A stretch of DNA of 9,491 nt from positions 1-9,491 of the forward strand of contig JAKANG010000018.1 of the NCBI GenBank assembly GCA_021812505.1, in the 5' to 3' direction. Shown one piece after another: positions 7,283 to 9,491 of the stretch. Within the stretch, counting starts at the first letter, position 1; each line of letters opens with the position of its first letter. A model generated the notes under the pieces. That model was given only the letters and a program-made list of their open reading frames with translations. It did no database searches and had not been told where the DNA came from. Both the position numbers and the translations under genes were made by a program. Source of the DNA: Pseudomonadota bacterium (GTDB lineage: Bacteria > Pseudomonadota > Alphaproteobacteria > Rhizobiales > Beijerinckiaceae).

Positions 7283-7375
7283 ATCCGCGTAATAGAGAAC
7301 GTTTGATTAAGGACAGTTGGTCGAAAATGCGGTTAATTTGTAACAGTGGCGTAAGAAAGAGTGATTTGTTATGTG
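7283..7375 (+). promoter_or_regulatory. probable lpxC promoter zone with GTTA-N5-TAAC dyad
   Basis: After the terminator the base composition drops sharply in GC for about 90 bases, as expected for a promoter region in a high-GC genome. It contains TTAA at 7307-7310 and 7333-7336, and a short perfect dyad GTTA (7332-7335) / TAAC (7341-7344). TTAA is the half-site of the alphaproteobacterial regulator CtrA, but neither copy has the second half at the required 7-base spacing. I cannot point to a clear -35/-10 pair; TTGATT (7303-7308) is a weak -35 candidate. lpxC needs a promoter downstream of the ftsZ terminator, and this is the best place for it. Confidence 0.4.
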
Positions 7376-7404
7376 GCGCCGCAGCAGATACCTTTCCAAC
7401 ATGG

Positions 7405-7420
7405 CGAATCGACGGATTCG
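7405..7420. promoter_or_regulatory. inverted repeat carrying two GANTC (CcrM-type) sites upstream of lpxC
   Basis: CGAATC (7405-7410) and GATTCG (7415-7420) are perfect reverse complements four bases apart, and each contains a GANTC site. A third GANTC lies at 7281-7285. GANTC is the target of the cell-cycle methyltransferase CcrM in most Alphaproteobacteria, and methylated promoter sites can be read by GcrA. A regulatory role here is inferred only from position and motif. Confidence 0.4.
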
Positions 7421-7568
7421 ACGGGCTGGAAGGACAATCGGCTTCTGGTTCGGCGGCAGTTCACCGCGCTTCGCCACGCGCCTGTCGAGGTTCCAACCGC
7501 ATCTTCGCGGCGAAACGATGACGCTGCTGCAACGCTCCCGCTTTCTGCCGGGACGAGCCGACGGAACT

Positions 7569-8522
7569 ATGATGAAGCAACGCTATCAAACGACCCTGCG
7601 CGATCGTGTCGTTCTCGCCGGAGGCATTGGCGTTCATTCCGGTAAACCCGTCCGTCTCGTTCTCAACCCCGCCGACGCCAACACCGGCCTCGTCTTCCTG
7701 CGCAGCGGCCTGCCGGATGGCGGCAATCGCTTCATCGAGGCCAACTGGTCCAAGGTGACGATGACCGAACTGTGCACCGTCATCGGCGACGGCGCCCAGC
7801 ACATGGTCGCCACCATCGAGCACCTCGTCGCTGCGCTGCGGGGCTTGGGCGTCGACAATTGCCTCGTCGAAGTCGACGGCCCGGAAGTTCCGATCATGGA
7901 CGGCTCCGCCGCCGCCTTCGTCGAGGCGATCGATCGCGCCGGGATCGTGCAGCTGGAGACGTCGCGCCGCTACATCAAGATTCTGAAGCCGGTCCGCGTC
8001 GAACAGGGCCGCGCCTTCGCCGAGCTTCTTCCGGCGGACAAGGGCTTCCGCCTCGACGTCGAAATCGACTTCAAGAGCGAGGCGATCGGCCGCCAGCGCA
8101 AGATCCTCGATCTCGAGCCCGCCGCGTTCCGTCGCGAACTGGCGCGCGCCCGCACCTTCGGCTTCCTGGCCGACGTCAAGCGGCTGGTGGTGGCCGGCTT
8201 CGCCCTCGGCGCTTCGCTCGAAAATTCCGTCGGCATTGACGACGACCGGGTCCTCAATCCGGAAGGCCTGCGCTATTCCGACGAATTCGTGCGCCACAAG
8301 ATGCTCGACGCCGTGGGCGACCTCGCTCTGGCCGGCGCGCCGATCATTGGCGAGTACCGCTCTTATTGCGGCGGCCACAAGATGAATGTCGCGGTTCTCG
8401 CCGCTCTGTTCGCCGACCGCTCGGCCTGGCGGCTTGTCGACGCCGCGCCGGCGCCGCGCGAGGGCGCGCGGGCCGATCTCGGCCTCGTCGCGTCGCCGGT
8501 TTTCCTGCCCGAACGCAGCTGA
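7569..8522 (+). CDS. lpxC: UDP-3-O-acyl-N-acetylglucosamine deacetylase
   Basis: LpxC is the zinc-dependent cytoplasmic deacetylase that catalyses the first committed step of lipid A synthesis. The 317-residue protein has QTTLRDRVVLAGGIGVHSG at the N terminus and the IEHLVAAL motif with Glu84 and zinc ligand His85. It also has DGPEVPIMDGSA, the ARTFGF motif, and HKMLDAVGD with zinc ligands His243 and Asp247. The CGGHKMN motif carries the general acid His270. All catalytic and metal-binding residues are therefore present. The start is ATG 7569 or the adjacent in-frame ATG 7572. The second gives the MKQRYQTTL beginning typical of the family and better spacing from CGGAA (7562-7566). The frame is open upstream to ATG 7518 and ATG 7371, but that extension matches nothing I know in LpxC. 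The gene lies beyond the ftsZ terminator and so probably has its own promoter. Confidence 0.96.
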   Translation: MMKQRYQTTLRDRVVLAGGIGVHSGKPVRLVLNPADANTGLVFLRSGLPDGGNRFIEANWSKVTMTELCTVIGDGAQHMVATIEHLVAALRGLGVDNCLVEVDGPEVPIMDGSAAAFVEAIDRAGIVQLETSRRYIKILKPVRVEQGRAFAELLPADKGFRLDVEIDFKSEAIGRQRKILDLEPAAFRRELARARTFGFLADVKRLVVAGFALGASLENSVGIDDDRVLNPEGLRYSDEFVRHKMLDAVGDLALAGAPIIGEYRSYCGGHKMNVAVLAALFADRSAWRLVDAAPAPREGARADLGLVASPVFLPERS

Positions 8523-8750
8523 ATCCGGGCCTGGTCCTTTTCGCCTGACGCGACCCCGCCGCACTCCGGTTCCGGCTGCGGAAACGGTCGAGTCTTAAAA
8601 ATGCCGTAAAAAATCGCTTTTGCTTTTGTGCGCGCGGCGCTATGCGCGTGGGGAAGGCGGCGTGCAGGGCCCGGCCCTGGACAGTTCCGCACCGTTGCAG
8701 AGAACATCATCCGGGCCCACGACGCGCCCGCGTCATCACGAGCGTGTTTT
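8523..8750 (+). promoter_or_regulatory. 228-base leader between lpxC and bamD, probable bamD promoter region
   Basis: No gene is supported here. An A/T-rich patch (8594-8628, with AAAAA and AAAAAA runs and CTTTTG repeats) stands out from the GC-rich surroundings. It may carry a promoter: TTGCTT (8620-8625) and TATGCG (8641-8646) are a poor pair with only 15 bases between them. Small hairpins are TTCCG/CGGAA (8570-8574 with 8579-8583) and CAGGGC/GCCCTG (8665-8670 with 8674-8679). Neither has a T run, so I see no terminator between lpxC and bamD and cotranscription remains possible. Confidence 0.35.
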
Positions 8751-9491
8751 ATGAACCTTTTGAATTCGACTGGCCTCAAGTTCTTTCGTGTCGCTCTCCT
8801 TACGGGCGCCGCCACGATCGCCTTTTCCTCGTCGGCCCTGTGCTTCTCGCTGGAAGATCTCAATCCCTTCGGCAAGAGCAAATATGAGATGAAGCTCGAT
8901 CCGAACGTTCCGGCGGATCACCTCTATAACGAGGGCCTCATCAAGATCGAGCATCACGATTACGAGGCCGCGGCCAAGCAATTCGCGGAATTGCAGAGAC
9001 AGTTCCCGTTCAGCGAATGGGCGCGCAAGGGCCTGGTGATGGAGGTCTACGCCAATTATCTCGGCGAGTCCTACGTGGATGCGGCGAATTCGGCGGACCG
9101 ATTCAACTCGCTCTATCCCACCGCGCCGGATTCGGCCTATGTGAATTATCTGGCCGGCCAGGCGATGTATGGCGACATGCCCGATGTCCAGCGTGATCAG
9201 GATCGCGTGGTCAAGGCGCTGAAATATTACCAGGCCGTCGTCGATAAATATCCCAAGTCGGAATATGCCGCCGATTCGCGTTACAAGATCCAGATTTGCC
9301 ACGACCAGCTCGCCGGTCACGAACTGGATGTCGGCCGCTATTATCTCAAGCGCAAGAATTACACGGCGGCGATCAACCGTTTCCGCGAGGTCCTGTTCAA
9401 ATACCAGAACACCCGCGAGACAGAAGAGGCGCTGGAGCGCCTGACTGAGGCCTATCTCGCGCTCGGCGTGACGGCGGAGGCGGAAACCGCG
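8751..9491 (+). CDS. bamD: outer-membrane protein assembly factor BamD (TPR protein), 3' end outside window
   Basis: BamD (ComL/YfiO) is the periplasmic TPR component of the BAM machine that folds beta-barrels into the outer membrane, and it is normally lipid-anchored. The 247 visible codons give a signal-peptide-like N terminus (basic K10 and R13, hydrophobic about 14-25), then LNPFGKSKYE. TPR-like helical pairs follow: LYNEGLIKIEHHDYEAAAKQF, then RQFPFSEWARKGLVMEVYANY. Later come the SADRFNSLYPTAPDSAYVNYL segment, VDKYPKSEYAADSRYKI and YYLKRKNYTAAINRF, in the BamD order. The ATG at 8751 gives a full signal sequence; its ribosome-binding site is weak. The only early cysteine is Cys31, in the sequence SSALCFSL, where Leu at -1 does not fit a lipobox. 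Position after ftsZ and lpxC is usual for Hyphomicrobiales. The C terminus is cut by the window edge. Confidence 0.93.
   Translation, partial: MNLLNSTGLKFFRVALLTGAATIAFSSSALCFSLEDLNPFGKSKYEMKLDPNVPADHLYNEGLIKIEHHDYEAAAKQFAELQRQFPFSEWARKGLVMEVYANYLGESYVDAANSADRFNSLYPTAPDSAYVNYLAGQAMYGDMPDVQRDQDRVVKALKYYQAVVDKYPKSEYAADSRYKIQICHDQLAGHELDVGRYYLKRKNYTAAINRFREVLFKYQNTRETEEALERLTEAYLALGVTAEAETA

Larger units (their letters stand above)
7199..7568. other. 370-base non-coding region between ftsZ and lpxC
   Basis: This gap holds, in order, a 39-base tail after ftsZ, an intrinsic terminator (7238-7264), an AT-rich stretch likely to carry the lpxC promoter (about 7283-7375), a GANTC inverted repeat (7405-7420), and about 150 bases of leader before lpxC. 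Small open frames cross it in several phases, including an in-frame extension of lpxC back to 7371. None has a convincing ribosome-binding site or a recognisable protein sequence. I see no tRNA, riboswitch or insertion element in it. Confidence 0.7.

Noticed and set aside
7303..7349. CtrA binding site
   Set aside because: TTAA occurs twice (7307-7310 and 7333-7336), but neither has a second TTAA after seven bases, so only half-sites can be claimed.
7303..7521. Possible 72-residue small protein between ftsZ and lpxC
   Set aside because: It needs a TTG start or a later ATG at 7327 with no ribosome-binding site, crosses the probable lpxC promoter, and resembles nothing I recognise.
8570..8583. 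Terminator after lpxC
   Set aside because: The 5-bp stem TTCCG/CGGAA is weak and no T run follows.
8642..8887. 81-residue + strand frame before and over the start of bamD
   Set aside because: It overlaps the BamD signal peptide region out of phase, has no family features, and GGGGAAGG lies after, not before, its ATG.
1..9491. tRNA, rRNA, CRISPR array, insertion sequence or attachment site
   Set aside because: None was seen; the coding density and gene order are those of a conserved chromosomal core cluster.

Overview
The window is a stretch of the division and cell wall (dcw) cluster of a high-GC Alphaproteobacterium. The gene order murC - murB - ddl - ftsQ - ftsA - ftsZ - lpxC - bamD is all on the + strand. 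Three things point to Hyphomicrobiales (Rhizobiales): the long alphaproteobacterial FtsZ linker, the FtsZ C-terminal tail ending in IPAFLRRQ, and the placing of lpxC and bamD directly after ftsZ. A Beijerinckiaceae/Methylocystaceae-like or Bradyrhizobium-like relative is plausible, but I cannot fix the family from sequence alone.

Layout. 2-394 is the C-terminal end of murC. 391-1092 is a stand-alone class I glutamine amidotransferase domain protein placed between murC and murB. 1089-2012 is murB, 2068-2991 ddl, 2958-3950 ftsQ and 3947-5260 ftsA. A 123-base hairpin-rich leader (5261-5383) precedes ftsZ (5384-7198), which ends at a strong intrinsic terminator (7238-7264). A 370-base non-coding stretch (7199-7568) holds that terminator, an AT-rich probable promoter zone and three GANTC sites. 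It is followed by lpxC (7569-8522), a 228-base leader, and the first 247 codons of bamD (8751 to the window end).

How the genes work together. MurC, MurB and Ddl make the cytoplasmic peptidoglycan precursor: MurB reduces UDP-GlcNAc-enolpyruvate, MurC adds L-Ala, and Ddl supplies D-Ala-D-Ala. FtsQ, FtsA and FtsZ build the division ring. LpxC commits to lipid A synthesis, and BamD is part of the outer-membrane protein assembly machine. The murC-gatase, gatase-murB and ftsQ-ftsA junctions are 4-base stop/start overlaps, and ddl-ftsQ overlaps by 34 bases, so murC to ftsA looks like one translationally coupled unit. ftsZ probably gets extra independent control, and lpxC and bamD lie beyond the terminator.

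This is mostly an ordinary core region, and I see no mobile element, CRISPR array, RNA gene or clearly new system. The points most worth a second look are the amidotransferase embedded among mur genes, a 12-bp perfect hairpin inside ftsZ, an AT-rich island inside ddl just before ftsQ, the GANTC-containing inverted repeat before lpxC, and a BamD signal peptide whose cysteine lacks a normal lipobox.
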